DNA of 64,000 nucleotides, from contig CAZPGL010000006.1 in assembly GCA_964586175.1 (NCBI GenBank), positions 1 through 64,000 on the forward strand. Direction: 5' to 3'. This document shows positions 49,559 to 59,751 of this stretch, one piece after another. This DNA is from CAZPGL01 sp964586175 (GTDB taxonomy: Bacteria > Actinomycetota > Acidimicrobiia > Acidimicrobiales > MedAcidi-G1). A program made the position numbers and the translations under genes. Every line of letters starts with the position of its first letter. Positions within the stretch are counted from its first letter, which is position 1. The notes under the pieces are model-generated. The model was given only the letters and a program-made list of their open reading frames with translations. It made no database searches and was not told where the DNA came from.

Positions 49559-50752
49559 TCAGATGCGCTGGAGCAGCGTGCCGGTACCCAGGCCGCCGCC
49601 GCAGCACATGGTGACGATGGCGTGTTCGCCGCCGCCCCGATGCAGTTCGTGCACGGCCTTGGTGGTGAGGATGGCGCCGGTGCCGCCCAGCGGATGGCCG
49701 AGGGCGATGGCCCCGCCGTTCGGGTTGACCCGGTCCATGTCGGGGCCGATCTCCTTCTCCCAGCACAACACGACAGAAGCGAAGGCCTCGTTGATCTCGA
49801 CGAGGTCGATGTCGTCGATGGCCATGCCGTTGTCGGCCAATAGTTTTCGCGTGGCGCCGATGGGGCCGGTCAGCATGAACTCGGGATCGGAACCAACGAG
49901 GCAGGTGTCGACGACGCGTGCCAGCGGGGTCACACCGAGGGCCTCGGCCTTGTCGGCCGTCATCAACAGAACGGCACCGGCTCCGTCGGAGATTTGCGAC
50001 GACGACGCGGCGGTGTGCACGCCATCGGGGCGACCCGATGGTTTGAGTTGGGCGAGGCCCTCCAGCGTGGTGTCGCGCAGGCCTTCGTCACGGCTGACCG
50101 TGTTGGTCTCGCCGGTGGCCTTGCCGTCCTCGTCGAGTACCGGAGCCTCGATGTTCACCAACTGGGTGCCGAATCGATCCTCGGCCCACGCCCGGGCAGC
50201 CAACTCCTGGGAGCGCAGCCCCATGCCATCGCAGTCCTCACGGGTCAGCCCCCAGTGGTCGGCCATGCGTTCCGAGCCTTCGAACTGGGAAGTGAACTCG
50301 AAGTGCTCGAAGTAGTTGCGGTTGATCGGTCGACCCGAATTCGGTTCCTTGGGTGAGGTGGCGCCGAAGCCGACCTGGCTCATCAGCTCGATGCCACAGC
50401 CCACGGCGGCATCGACGGTGCCCGACGCCACCAGGGCGTAGGCCAGGTTGGTGGCCTGCTGGGACGACCCGCACTGGGCGTCGACGGTCGTCGCCGGGGC
50501 CTCGAGGGGCAGCCCGGCCGTCAGCCAGGCTGTGCGGGTCACGTTCATGGACTGCATGCCGACCTGGCCGACACAACCGCCCACCACCTGGCCAACCTCC
50601 AGCGGGTCGACGCCCGTCCGGTCGAACAGCGCTTTTTGGGCGGTACCCAGCACGTCGACCGAATGGCAGGTGGACAGTCCGCCGTTGCGGCGTCCGATGG
50701 GGGTTCTGACGGCGTCGACGATGACGACGTCGCGGCGGCCGTTGCTGCTCAT
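49559..50752 (-). CDS. Thiolase (acetyl-CoA acetyltransferase family, FadA/steroid-type)
   Basis: 397 residues. Catalytic Cys in DAQCGSSQQATNLA (about residue 92), His in ALGHPLGGTGA (about 349) and the second Cys in MCCGGGLGTGTLL at the C-terminus. Actinobacterial FadA5/FadA6-like pattern: cleaves 3-ketoacyl-CoA to acetyl-CoA and a shorter acyl-CoA. With the neighbouring acyl-CoA dehydrogenase and SDR it would make up much of a beta-oxidation spiral; a normal hydratase is lacking locally. ATG at 50752. Confidence 0.92.
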   Translation of the reverse strand: MSSNGRRDVVIVDAVRTPIGRRNGGLSTCHSVDVLGTAQKALFDRTGVDPLEVGQVVGGCVGQVGMQSMNVTRTAWLTAGLPLEAPATTVDAQCGSSQQATNLAYALVASGTVDAAVGCGIELMSQVGFGATSPKEPNSGRPINRNYFEHFEFTSQFEGSERMADHWGLTREDCDGMGLRSQELAARAWAEDRFGTQLVNIEAPVLDEDGKATGETNTVSRDEGLRDTTLEGLAQLKPSGRPDGVHTAASSSQISDGAGAVLLMTADKAEALGVTPLARVVDTCLVGSDPEFMLTGPIGATRKLLADNGMAIDDIDLVEINEAFASVVLCWEKEIGPDMDRVNPNGGAIALGHPLGGTGAILTTKAVHELHRGGGEHAIVTMCCGGGLGTGTLLQRI

Positions 50753-50873
50753 GGGTGCTCCAGGGAAGTTCGTCGGGACGCGTCCACCCTACGATCACCG
50801 GTGGCGCGGTGCCGGATCGGAGTGGATCGGAGTCGGTGTCCGGCCGGTGCCGACCCACCGGATCGCCATCCGG

Positions 50874-52112
50874 TCAGATGGGCAGGTTGCCGGTGGCCGC
50901 GGCCGTCGAACCCGAGTCGGTGAAGGCGTTGATGGTCCGCTGGGCGATCCGCATCTGGTGCACCTCGTCGGCGCCGTCGGCGAACCGTGCCCAGCGGGCG
51001 TGCTGGTACATGTGGGCCAGCGGGGTGTCGGTGGAGTAGCCGAGCGCCCCGTGGACTTGGATGGACCGGTCGATGATGCGGTTCAGCGAGTTGGCCACGA
51101 AGTGCTTGGCCATCGACACCTCGGATTTGAAGTCCTCGCCCCGGTCGATCTTGTAGGCGGCGTGGAGCACCATGAGCTTGGACTGGTAGAGCTCCATGGT
51201 GGAGTCGGCGATGAGCCACTGGATGCCTTGCTTCTCGGCCAGCAGCGACCCGTGGCTGAACCGCTCGAGGGACCGTTCGACCATCATGTCCAACGCCGTC
51301 TCGGCCTGGGCGATCCAGCGCATGCAGTGGGCCAGCCGGGCCGGGCCCAGCCGGTACTGGCCGAGCAGGTGGCCCTGGCCACGGCCGCCGAGCATCTGGG
51401 ACTCGTGGAGCCGCAGGTCCTCGATGCGGATCTCGGAATGGCCGGTGCCGCCGTGCATGGTCTCGATCTGGCGCACCTCGGTCCAGCCGTCCTGCGGGAG
51501 GTCGACGAGAAACGCCGTGTTGGCGGCCTGGGGCAGCTCAGGGTCCTCTTCGGTGCGGGCCACGAGGATGGCGAAGCTTGCCCGGTGGGCGTTGGAGATG
51601 AACCACTTGTGCCCGTTGAGCACCCACTCCTCGCCGTCCTGGTAGCCGTTGGTGCGAATCAGGGTGGGGTCGGAGCCGGCCACCTCGGGTTCGGTCATGG
51701 CGAAGCACGACCAGGTGCGGCCGGCGCACAGGGGCTTCAGGTACTTCTCCTTCTGGGCGTCGGTGGCCCAGTGGAGCAGGGTGTGCATGTTGCCCTCGTC
51801 GGGGGCCTGGCAGTTGAACACCCATGGGCCGTAGTACGAGCGGGCGGCCTCGGCCTGGACCATGGCCAACTCGACGTGACCCAGCCCCATGCCGCCCCAG
51901 TCCTCGGGCATGTGGGGCAGCCAGATCCCTTCGGCATGGGCCTGCTTGCGGAGCCCGATGAGCTCGTCGAGGCGGTCGCGGCCCTCCAATGGGGCAGCGT
52001 CGCCGCGGCCTTCGATACGGGCCTCGGCGGGCCTGATCACGTCGTCGACGAAGGCCCGCACCCGGGTGCGGATGGCCTCCAGTTCCGGAGAGAGGGAGAA
52101 GTCGATGGCCAC
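50874..52112 (-). CDS. Acyl-CoA dehydrogenase
   Basis: 412 residues. Helical N-domain (SPELEAIRTRVRAFVDDVIRPAE), FAMTEPEVAGSDPTLIRT, the middle beta-domain GEEWVLNGHKWFISNAHRASFAILVAR, and the C-terminal helical domain with QVHGALGYSTDTPLAHMYQHAR. It uses FAD to introduce the 2,3 double bond in acyl-CoA. The pattern resembles the longer-chain or steroid-side-chain group. 10 bases downstream of the SDR gene, likely one operon. Confidence 0.93.
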   Translation of the reverse strand: MAIDFSLSPELEAIRTRVRAFVDDVIRPAEARIEGRGDAAPLEGRDRLDELIGLRKQAHAEGIWLPHMPEDWGGMGLGHVELAMVQAEAARSYYGPWVFNCQAPDEGNMHTLLHWATDAQKEKYLKPLCAGRTWSCFAMTEPEVAGSDPTLIRTNGYQDGEEWVLNGHKWFISNAHRASFAILVARTEEDPELPQAANTAFLVDLPQDGWTEVRQIETMHGGTGHSEIRIEDLRLHESQMLGGRGQGHLLGQYRLGPARLAHCMRWIAQAETALDMMVERSLERFSHGSLLAEKQGIQWLIADSTMELYQSKLMVLHAAYKIDRGEDFKSEVSMAKHFVANSLNRIIDRSIQVHGALGYSTDTPLAHMYQHARWARFADGADEVHQMRIAQRTINAFTDSGSTAAATGNLPI

Positions 52113-52121
52113 TGGGCCGCC

Positions 52122-53054
52122 TCAGATGGTGGTGCCGGGGCGACCGGGGCCCTCGATGGGTAGGCCGTTCATCCCCGAGTTGGGTCGGGCTTCGGCCATG
52201 AGCCCGGCCACGATCTCGGTCAGGTCGGCCGGGTCGTCGGGCTGGGTGGCGGTGGGGCCGAGGTGCCACTGGTTGGCAATGCCGAGCTGCTGGCCGGCCA
52301 CGTCGAACACCCGGCCGGTCACGTTCTGGGCCGCGTCGCTGCACAGCCACACCGTGGGTACGGCGATCCAGCGGGGTCCGAGCGCCTCCTGGGCCTCTTC
52401 GTCCATGCCGGAGAAGCCCGGCAGGTCGGCGGTCATGCGGGTGTAGGCGCCGGGGGCCAGGCAGTTGACGGTGACGCCGTACTTGGCCAGCTCGACGGCG
52501 GTGATGAGCGTGAAGGCGGCGATGCCGGCCTTGGCCGCGCCGTAGTTGGACTGGCCGACGTTGCCGTAGATGCCTGATGGGGACGATGTGTTGACGATGC
52601 GGCCGAAGCCCTCGCCGCCGGCCTTGACCTTCTCCCGCCAGTACACGGCGGCGTGGTGGGTGGGGGCGAACGTGCCCTTCAGGTGCACGTTGATGACGGC
52701 GTCCCAGTCGCCTTCGGACATGGAGAACACCATGCGGTCCCGCAGGATGCCCGCGTTGTTGATCACGATGTCACAGCTGCCGAAGGTGTCGATGGCCTGG
52801 TGGATCATGGCCCCGGCAGCGTCGAAGTCGGCCACGTTGGCCCCGTTGACGACGGCCTCGCCGCCCATGGCCACGATCTCCTCGACCACCGACTGGGCCG
52901 GGGTGATGTCGCCACCGTCGCCGGCGGCGTCGCCGCCGAGGTCGTTGACGACCACCTTGGCGCCGTTCTCGGCCAGCAGCAGCGCGTGTTCGCGGCCGAT
53001 GCCGCGACCGGCACCGGTCACCACGGCCACCCGACCTGCACAGAGGTTGCCCAT
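52122..53054 (-). CDS. SDR-family 3-hydroxyacyl-CoA/oxoacyl reductase
   Basis: 310 residues. Cofactor motif VVTGAGRGIGREHA, NNAGILRD, catalytic Ser in NTSSPSGIYGNVGQ and Tyr-X3-Lys in SNYGAAKAG. It has a DAAGDGGDITPAQ insert and a C-terminal extension of about 50 residues like the dehydrogenase domain of peroxisomal multifunctional enzyme type 2. So (3R)-hydroxyacyl-CoA dehydrogenase is a good guess. ATG at 53054 has AGGAGA eight bases upstream and is preferred over 53084. First gene of the minus-strand beta-oxidation set. Confidence 0.88.
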   Translation of the reverse strand: MGNLCAGRVAVVTGAGRGIGREHALLLAENGAKVVVNDLGGDAAGDGGDITPAQSVVEEIVAMGGEAVVNGANVADFDAAGAMIHQAIDTFGSCDIVINNAGILRDRMVFSMSEGDWDAVINVHLKGTFAPTHHAAVYWREKVKAGGEGFGRIVNTSSPSGIYGNVGQSNYGAAKAGIAAFTLITAVELAKYGVTVNCLAPGAYTRMTADLPGFSGMDEEAQEALGPRWIAVPTVWLCSDAAQNVTGRVFDVAGQQLGIANQWHLGPTATQPDDPADLTEIVAGLMAEARPNSGMNGLPIEGPGRPGTTI

Positions 53055-53154
53055 GAACTCGTTCTCCTGAGTCGTCGTCTCCAACCGTCGGTCAGCCTGC
53101 CACCTGTGTGTCGTCGGCGACCAGACGGGGTTCGCCTGCCGGGGCGCCGGTGCC

Positions 53155-53160
53155 TAGTGT
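53155..53160 (+). promoter_or_regulatory. -10 hexamer TAGTGT, probable leaderless start of sulfotransferase operon
   Basis: TAGTGT ends 8 bases before the ATG at 53169, in the region divergent from the SDR gene, with no Shine-Dalgarno. Confidence 0.45.
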
Positions 53161-53168
53161 CGTGGCCG

Positions 53169-54403
53169 ATGGACGACGTGCGACCGATGGCCGAGCGCTA
53201 CCGGCGCCCCGATCTGGTGCGGCGCATCAACGCCATGGGGGACTCGGTCGGTGGGGCCCACCACCTGGTGCTGCTTGATGCCGACGACCTGGTCGACCGG
53301 GCGGTGGCGTCGGTCGGCCACGACGACTTCGGCGACTTCGACGACGGCGCCTGGGAGCCCCGGTTCCGGCACCTCGTGGAGCGACTCGACGAGGCGGCCC
53401 GACTGAACACCGTGGGCCGGCTCATGACACGCCAGGAGTTGCTGCGCGGCCTGTGCACCCGACTCCGCCTCGCTGGGGGCATGGCCGACGCTCCGGGCTG
53501 GGCCGATGAGCAGGTCGTCGCCCCGGTCGTGGTCACCGGTCCGGCCCGTTCGGGCACCTCGATCCTGTTCGAGTTGCTGGCCCTCGACCCGACCTTGCGG
53601 GCCCCGGCGGCATGGGAGGTCATGCACCCGGCAGGCCCCGGCTCGCCGACCGACCGCCTGGCCTGGTCGGAGGCTGAGCAGGAGCTGTGGGCCGACGTCC
53701 AGCCAGAATTCGCAGCGATCCACGAGCTGCGGGCCGACCTGCCGGTCGAGTGCGTGACGGTCACAATCCCGTCGTTCGCCGGGACCCACTGGCTGATGGT
53801 GGCCGACGTGCCGGGCTGGCCCGGCGACATCGCCGCCAACTACCGGTACGAACGCAGTCTGCTGCGGTACCTCCAGCACGGGGCACCTCGCGCCGACTGG
53901 CTGCTCAAGACGCCGGGGCACCTCATGACCCTCGACCAGATGTTCGAGGTGTTCCCCGACGCCTGGGTCGTCCAGACCCACCGGGATCCGGTCAAGACGA
54001 TGCCGTCGACCGTGTCGACGACGGCGATGGTCAAGTGGCTGCGGTCCGACGAGGTCGACGTGGCCGCCACCACCGCAGGGGTTTTGGCCGCCTTCAACTG
54101 GGCCTTGGGCGCGGTCACCGAGCGCCGCCGTACTGATCCGGGAGGACGGTTCGCCGACGTGCATTTCGCCGACCTGGTGGCCGACCCGGTCGACGCCGTG
54201 GGCCGGGCCTACGCCCAGATGGGCCGCACCCTCACCGACGCCCACGCCGAGGCGATCACCGACTATCTGGCGGCAAAGCCCCGAGGGAAGTTCGGCAGTC
54301 ACCGGTACGCCCCGGCCGACTACGGGTTGGATGCCGCGACGCTGCGCCGTGACCTGGCCGGGTACATCGACCACTTCGGGGTGGCCCTCGAGGAGGGCGA
54401 CGG

Positions 54404-54407
<4 letters not shown>
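53169..54407 (+). CDS. Sulfotransferase-family protein
   Basis: 412 residues. The PAPS 5'-phosphosulfate loop appears as VVTGPARSGTSILFELLALDP (about 120-140), and the 3'-phosphate region as VVQTHRDPVKTMPSTVS. The long N-terminal region (about 1-110) is typical of the Sulfotransfer_3 proteins abundant in mycobacteria and Acidimicrobiia. Many of these have no known substrate, and some may transfer other groups. It overlaps the MBL gene by four bases (ATGA), so a common pathway is likely. Confidence 0.85.
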
Positions 54408-55354
<947 letters not shown>

Positions 55355-55355
55355 C

Positions 55356-56225
55356 ATGACCACCTGTGCGTTCGTGGGCCTCGGGGTGATGGGGTATCCG
55401 ATGGCCGGCCACCTCCAGGCCGCCGGACATCCCACCACCGTCTACAACCGCACCACGGCCCGTGCCGAAGCGTGGGTGGCCGAGCACGGTGGCGCACGGG
55501 CGTCGACGCCGGCCGAGGCAGCGTCGGGTGCCGACGTCGTGTTGGTCTGCGTCGGCGACGATGACGACGTGCGCTCGGTGGTCCACGGCGCTGACGGGGT
55601 GCTGGCCGGCATGGCCGAGGGAGCCATCCTGGTCGACCACACGACGGCGTCGGCCGAGCTGGCTCGGGAACTGGCGACGGCCGCCGCCCACCAGGACGCC
55701 GACTTCGTGGATGCGCCGGTGTCGGGAGGTCAGGCCGGTGCCGAGAACGGCCAGCTCAGCATCATGTGCGGGGCTGATCCCGACGTGTTCGCCACCGTCG
55801 ATCCGGTGCTGGACGCGTACGCCCGCATGACGGTGCTCGTCGGCCCCGTCGGGCACGGGCAGACGACGAAGATGGTCAACCAGATCGCCATCGCCGGGCT
55901 TCTCCAGGGACTGTCCGAGGCCCTTGACTTCGGTTGCCGTGCAGGGCTGGACATGGACAAGGTGCTCGAGGCGGTCAGCCAGGGGGCGGCCGGATCGTGG
56001 CAGATGTCGAACCGGTCGGCCACCATGCTGGACCGCCAGTTCGACCACGGCTTCGCCCTGGACTGGATGCGCAAGGACCTGGCCATCGTGTTCGACGAGG
56101 CCCGGCGCATCGACGCCAGCCTGCCGGTGACGGCCCTGGTCGACCAGTACTACGCCCGGCTGCAACGCCAGGGCCGCGGGCGTTGCGACACGTCGACGCT
56201 GATTGAACTGCTCCGCGACGACTGA
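55356..56225 (+). CDS. Beta-hydroxyacid dehydrogenase (3-hydroxyisobutyrate / tartronate-semialdehyde reductase family)
   Basis: 289 residues. N-terminal Rossmann FVGLGVMGYPMAGHL, substrate motif DAPVSGGQAGAENGQLSIMCG, catalytic Lys in GHGQTTKMVNQ, and the C-terminal DWMRKDLAIVFDEA. NAD(P)-linked oxidation of a 3-hydroxyacid or reduction of a semialdehyde. Tartronate-semialdehyde reductase would connect to glyoxylate metabolism, 3-hydroxyisobutyrate dehydrogenase to valine. Start ATG is one base after the MBL stop; GGGGAGACG precedes it. Confidence 0.9.
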   Translation: MTTCAFVGLGVMGYPMAGHLQAAGHPTTVYNRTTARAEAWVAEHGGARASTPAEAASGADVVLVCVGDDDDVRSVVHGADGVLAGMAEGAILVDHTTASAELARELATAAAHQDADFVDAPVSGGQAGAENGQLSIMCGADPDVFATVDPVLDAYARMTVLVGPVGHGQTTKMVNQIAIAGLLQGLSEALDFGCRAGLDMDKVLEAVSQGAAGSWQMSNRSATMLDRQFDHGFALDWMRKDLAIVFDEARRIDASLPVTALVDQYYARLQRQGRGRCDTSTLIELLRDD

Positions 56226-56240
56226 GGGTCGCCGGCTCGT

Positions 56241-57089
56241 CTACCCGGCCGGCTCGCCGCCCGCGACGGTCGTCCGGTGCAGTTCGCGCCGCTGGCCCGG
56301 ATAGTCGTTGATGGCCACGTGCTGCGTCGACCGGTTGTCCCAGATGACCAGGTCGCCGTTCGACCACCGGTGACGGAACGTGAACCGGACGTGGGTGGTG
56401 AAGTCGTGGAGCCACCGCATCAGGCGCCGCTCCTCAGCCGGATCGTCCAGCCCCGGACCCCGCAGGCCCCGCACGTAGGTGCCGTTGAAGAACAGGCTGC
56501 GCCGTCCGGTCTCGGGGTGGGTGCACACCAGCGGGTGGTCGCGGGTGGCCTCGGCGTCGGTGGACGTGCGGATGTCCATGCTGCCGAGCCCGCTGTGCAA
56601 CTCCTGCTGGGCGGGGGAGTAGGAGGCGCTGGCCGAATGCACGGCGGTCACCTCGGCCAGCCGATCCCGGGTTTCGTTGTCGAGGGCGTCGTGGGCGGCG
56701 GTCATCGAGGCCCACACGGTGTCGCCGCCGACGGACGGCACGTCGATGGCATGGAGCACGGTGAACGCCGGTGGGGCGTCGAGGAACGAGAAGTCGCTGT
56801 GCCACACGCCGCCGAAGTTGAAGGCATCGGCCTCGTGGGCCTCCTTGACCACCTTGATGACCTCGGCGTGGTCGGGGAGCGGCTGGACGAACGGCACCGG
56901 CGAGTAGGGCCCCAGCCGATGGCTGAACGCTGTTTGGGCGTCCGGTGACAGTTCCTGTCCGGGCACCACGAGGACCTCGTGGCCGCACAATGCGGCACGC
57001 AGTTCGGTAATACCGTCGTCGTCGAGCGCCATGAGGTCGACGACGACGGCTCGGGCCCCCAGTACACCGGTGAGCGGCTCGATCTCCAT
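56241..57089 (-). CDS. TauD/TfdA-family Fe(II)/2-oxoglutarate dioxygenase
   Basis: 282 residues. Iron ligands in FGGVWHSDFSF (His-X-Asp) and STQHVAINDYPGQRRELHR, where the distal His and the 2-oxoglutarate Arg appear. GVPGQELSPDA-like start VLVVPGQELSPDAQ is typical. TauD enzymes hydroxylate taurine, alkylsulfates, chlorinated phenoxyacids or carnitine precursors; the substrate is open. Near a sulfotransferase and amino-acid importer, a sulfonate or sulfate ester is plausible. Convergent with the dehydrogenase gene, 15 bases apart. Confidence 0.9.
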   Translation of the reverse strand: MEIEPLTGVLGARAVVVDLMALDDDGITELRAALCGHEVLVVPGQELSPDAQTAFSHRLGPYSPVPFVQPLPDHAEVIKVVKEAHEADAFNFGGVWHSDFSFLDAPPAFTVLHAIDVPSVGGDTVWASMTAAHDALDNETRDRLAEVTAVHSASASYSPAQQELHSGLGSMDIRTSTDAEATRDHPLVCTHPETGRRSLFFNGTYVRGLRGPGLDDPAEERRLMRWLHDFTTHVRFTFRHRWSNGDLVIWDNRSTQHVAINDYPGQRRELHRTTVAGGEPAG

Positions 57090-57096
57090 GCCGCGG

Positions 57097-57102
57097 ACCC
57101 TA
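57097..57102 (-). promoter_or_regulatory. -10 hexamer TAGGGT, probable leaderless start of tauD-like gene
   Basis: TAGGGT on the minus strand ends 7 bases before the ATG at 57089. A GCGACA -35-like hexamer lies 18 bases further upstream. Confidence 0.5.
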
Positions 57103-57128
57103 GGCCAGGAGGTCCCGGGGTGTCGCGT

Positions 57129-57905
57129 TCAGAGGATCTGGGAGAGGAACAGCTTGGTGCGGTCCTCGGTGGGGTTCTCGAAGAAGTGTTCGGGGGTGCC
57201 CTGCTCGACGATCTGGCCGCCCTCCATGAAGATGACCCGATCGGCCACCTCCTTGGCGAACCCCATCTCGTGGGTGACGACCATCATGGTCATGCCGGAA
57301 CGGGCCAGCCCCTTCATGACGTCGAGCACCTCCTTGATCATCTCGGGGTCGAGGGCCGAGGTGGGCTCGTCGAACAGCATGATGCGGGGCTCCATGGCCA
57401 GGGCCCGGGCGATGGCCACCCGCTGCTGCTGGCCACCCGACAGCTGCCCGGGGTACTTGTCGGCCTGTTCGGGGATGCCGACCCGTTCCAACAGGGCGTT
57501 GGCCAGCTCCTCGGCCTCGGCACGCGGCTTCTTGCGTACCCAGATTGGTGCCAAGGTGACGTTGTCGCGCACGGTCAGGTGCGGAAACAGGTTGAACTGC
57601 TGGAAGACCATGCCGACCTCGGAGCGCACCTTCTCGATATTCCGTAGGTCGTTGGTGAGCTCGACGTCGTCGACGACGATGCGGCCCTCCTGATGTTGCT
57701 CGAGGCGGTTGATGCAGCGGATCCACGTGGACTTGCCCGAACCCGACGGTCCGAGGACGACGACGACCTCCTGCTCCTTGATCGTGGACGACACCTTGTC
57801 GAGGGCCTGGAAGTCGCCGTACCACTTGGACACGTCCTGGCACACGATCATGTCGCGGGCCCCGGACAGATCACGGGCCGGTCCGGATGTGGTTGCGTCG
57901 GTCAT
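57129..57905 (-). CDS. aapP: Amino-acid ABC transporter ATP-binding protein AapP
   Basis: 258 residues, polar-amino-acid class ATPase. Walker A LGPSGSGKST (about residue 52), VGMVFQQFNLFPHLTV (Q-loop), signature QLSGGQQQRVAIARALA, Walker B IMLFDEPTSALDPEM and switch VTHEMGFAKEVADRV. It energises uptake through AapQ-AapM. It lies 22 bases downstream of aapM in the order J-Q-M-P usual for the general L-amino acid transporter. Confidence 0.95.
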   Translation of the reverse strand: MTDATTSGPARDLSGARDMIVCQDVSKWYGDFQALDKVSSTIKEQEVVVVLGPSGSGKSTWIRCINRLEQHQEGRIVVDDVELTNDLRNIEKVRSEVGMVFQQFNLFPHLTVRDNVTLAPIWVRKKPRAEAEELANALLERVGIPEQADKYPGQLSGGQQQRVAIARALAMEPRIMLFDEPTSALDPEMIKEVLDVMKGLARSGMTMMVVTHEMGFAKEVADRVIFMEGGQIVEQGTPEHFFENPTEDRTKLFLSQIL

Positions 57906-57927
57906 GACAACACCTCTCGGTCGAAGC

Positions 57928-59751
57928 TCATCGCTCGCCCAGCCCGGAACGCCGTTCGAGACGCTGGCTGGCCTTGGACATCTGGTAGGCGAACACCCAG
58001 TAGATCACGACCACGAAGAGCAGGTTCTCGCGGGTGCTGCCGAGGAATTCAGTCTGGTTGGGGACGACGTTGCGGGCGATGTAGAGCACGTCGAACAAGC
58101 CGATGATGGCCAGCAGCGAGGTCTCTTTGAACACGCCGATGCAGTGGCCGACCAGGGGCGGGATGGAGACCCGCAGCGCCTGGGGTAGCACGATGAACAC
58201 CGTCTTCTGCCCAGTGGTCATACCGACCGCCTCGGCGGCCTCGTGCTGGCCGCGGGTGACGCTTTGCAGGCCGCCGCGGACGTTCTCGGCCAGGTAGGCC
58301 GACGAGAACAGGGCGTAGCCGACGACGACGGCCGACACCTCGCTCAGGTGCATGCCGTTGGGCAGGAACAGCGGCACCATCACCGAGAAGAAGATGAGGA
58401 TCGTGATGAGGGGAATGCCGCGTACGAACTCGATGAACCACGTGGCCAACAGGCGGAAGATCGGCATCTTGGAGGTGCGGGCCAAGGCCAGGAGCAGACC
58501 CAGCGGGAACGAGACGACGATCGTGAAGATGGCCACCATCAAGGTGAGCGACAGGCCGCCGATGAAGAAGTCGCCAGGCACCTCGATGGTCGACGGGGTG
58601 TTGATGGCGGTGACCGTCCAGCACAGCACCGAGATGACCCCGACCCAGCCACCGGAATAGCGACGGCGGGCCGAGACGTCGCCGGCGAAGGTGGGGGCGG
58701 CCAGCGAGAACAAGCCCAGCAACAGCAGCAGCAGTCGGATGATCATGCGCATCGGGGTGAGGAACGAGGCCAGGGCGGCGACGAGCACCAGGGCGGCGAC
58801 GATGCGACCGATCTCACCGGTGGTCGGACGGGTCAACCACAGCAGCAGGCCGGTACCGGCGACCGTGAACACGGCCCAGATCGGCACGTCGGTGGAGATG
58901 ACGTGGCCCATGTCGAACGACGGGTCGCGCAGCACCAGATAGAGCAGGGTGGTCGGAGCCAGGAACCACACGAGGAGGATGGTGGTCCGGAAGGCGTTGA
59001 CCGGCAGCCGGTCGCGCAGCGCCCGGCCGATGAAGTAGGCGGCGATGCCGACGAGGAGCATGACCGTCCACGGCAACTTGGTGGTCATCGCCACGGTGCC
59101 CGGTTCGGCCAGAACCCGCGGGGTGCGGTCGATGATGAAGCTGTGGTGTCCGTATGGGATCACCCAGAGGGAGCCGACGAGGGCGCCCAGGGATGCGACG
59201 AGCAGGGTGAGCGAGCTGATGGTGCGATCGTCGTCGTCCCGGCGGCGCAGCACCTCGCCGACGGCCAGGAACGCGGCGGCGGCGGCGAGGCCGATGAGCG
59301 TGGCCCGGCTGCTGAACGGGGCGAGGAGCACCAGCAGGGCCAGGATGGCGCCGTAGGACAACAGCTTGCGGCCCAGCGCGTCGAGGGCGACGGCCTGCCC
59401 GGCCCGCCACACGGCCATCGAGAGCCCGACCAGCGTCATGATGACGGCCACCGACACCCATACCCGCGTGTACTGGTCGGCCGGATAGGCCTGGGTCATG
59501 GAGAGCCGCAGGTTGGTGGCCGTGGCGTGCCACTGGCGTTCGGGATGGAAGATGAATGCCAGCAGACCCCGGGCGATGGCCAGCAGCACCGCGGCGGACG
59601 CGATGGTCAGGGCGGTGTTGAACTTGTTGGAGAACAGGTTCTCCTTCAGCCACTCGCGGGGCGGCAGCTTCGGCGTGATTGGTGGCGTGGCGGGTACCGG
59701 CACGTCGCCGGCCACGCTGGCGATCTCGACGCCTGATCCTGCGAAGCCCAT
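57928..59751 (-). CDS. aapM: Amino-acid ABC transporter permease AapM, enlarged
   Basis: 607 residues. The last 220 form the standard His/Glu/Gln permease domain: FIGGLSLTLMVAIFTIVVSFPLGLLLALAR, FVRGIPLITILIFFSVMVPLF and the EAA loop AAEAVGMTTGQKTVFIVLPQALRVSIPP. Before it are about ten hydrophobic segments in some 370 residues, including a poly-Leu stretch, much more than the 380-430 residues usual for the whole AapM. The extra helices carry Arg/Asp-rich loops (GEVLRRRDDDDR). The ATG at 59751 directly abuts the aapQ stop. Confidence 0.9.
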   Translation of the reverse strand: MGFAGSGVEIASVAGDVPVPATPPITPKLPPREWLKENLFSNKFNTALTIASAAVLLAIARGLLAFIFHPERQWHATATNLRLSMTQAYPADQYTRVWVSVAVIMTLVGLSMAVWRAGQAVALDALGRKLLSYGAILALLVLLAPFSSRATLIGLAAAAAFLAVGEVLRRRDDDDRTISSLTLLVASLGALVGSLWVIPYGHHSFIIDRTPRVLAEPGTVAMTTKLPWTVMLLVGIAAYFIGRALRDRLPVNAFRTTILLVWFLAPTTLLYLVLRDPSFDMGHVISTDVPIWAVFTVAGTGLLLWLTRPTTGEIGRIVAALVLVAALASFLTPMRMIIRLLLLLLGLFSLAAPTFAGDVSARRRYSGGWVGVISVLCWTVTAINTPSTIEVPGDFFIGGLSLTLMVAIFTIVVSFPLGLLLALARTSKMPIFRLLATWFIEFVRGIPLITILIFFSVMVPLFLPNGMHLSEVSAVVVGYALFSSAYLAENVRGGLQSVTRGQHEAAEAVGMTTGQKTVFIVLPQALRVSIPPLVGHCIGVFKETSLLAIIGLFDVLYIARNVVPNQTEFLGSTRENLLFVVVIYWVFAYQMSKASQRLERRSGLGER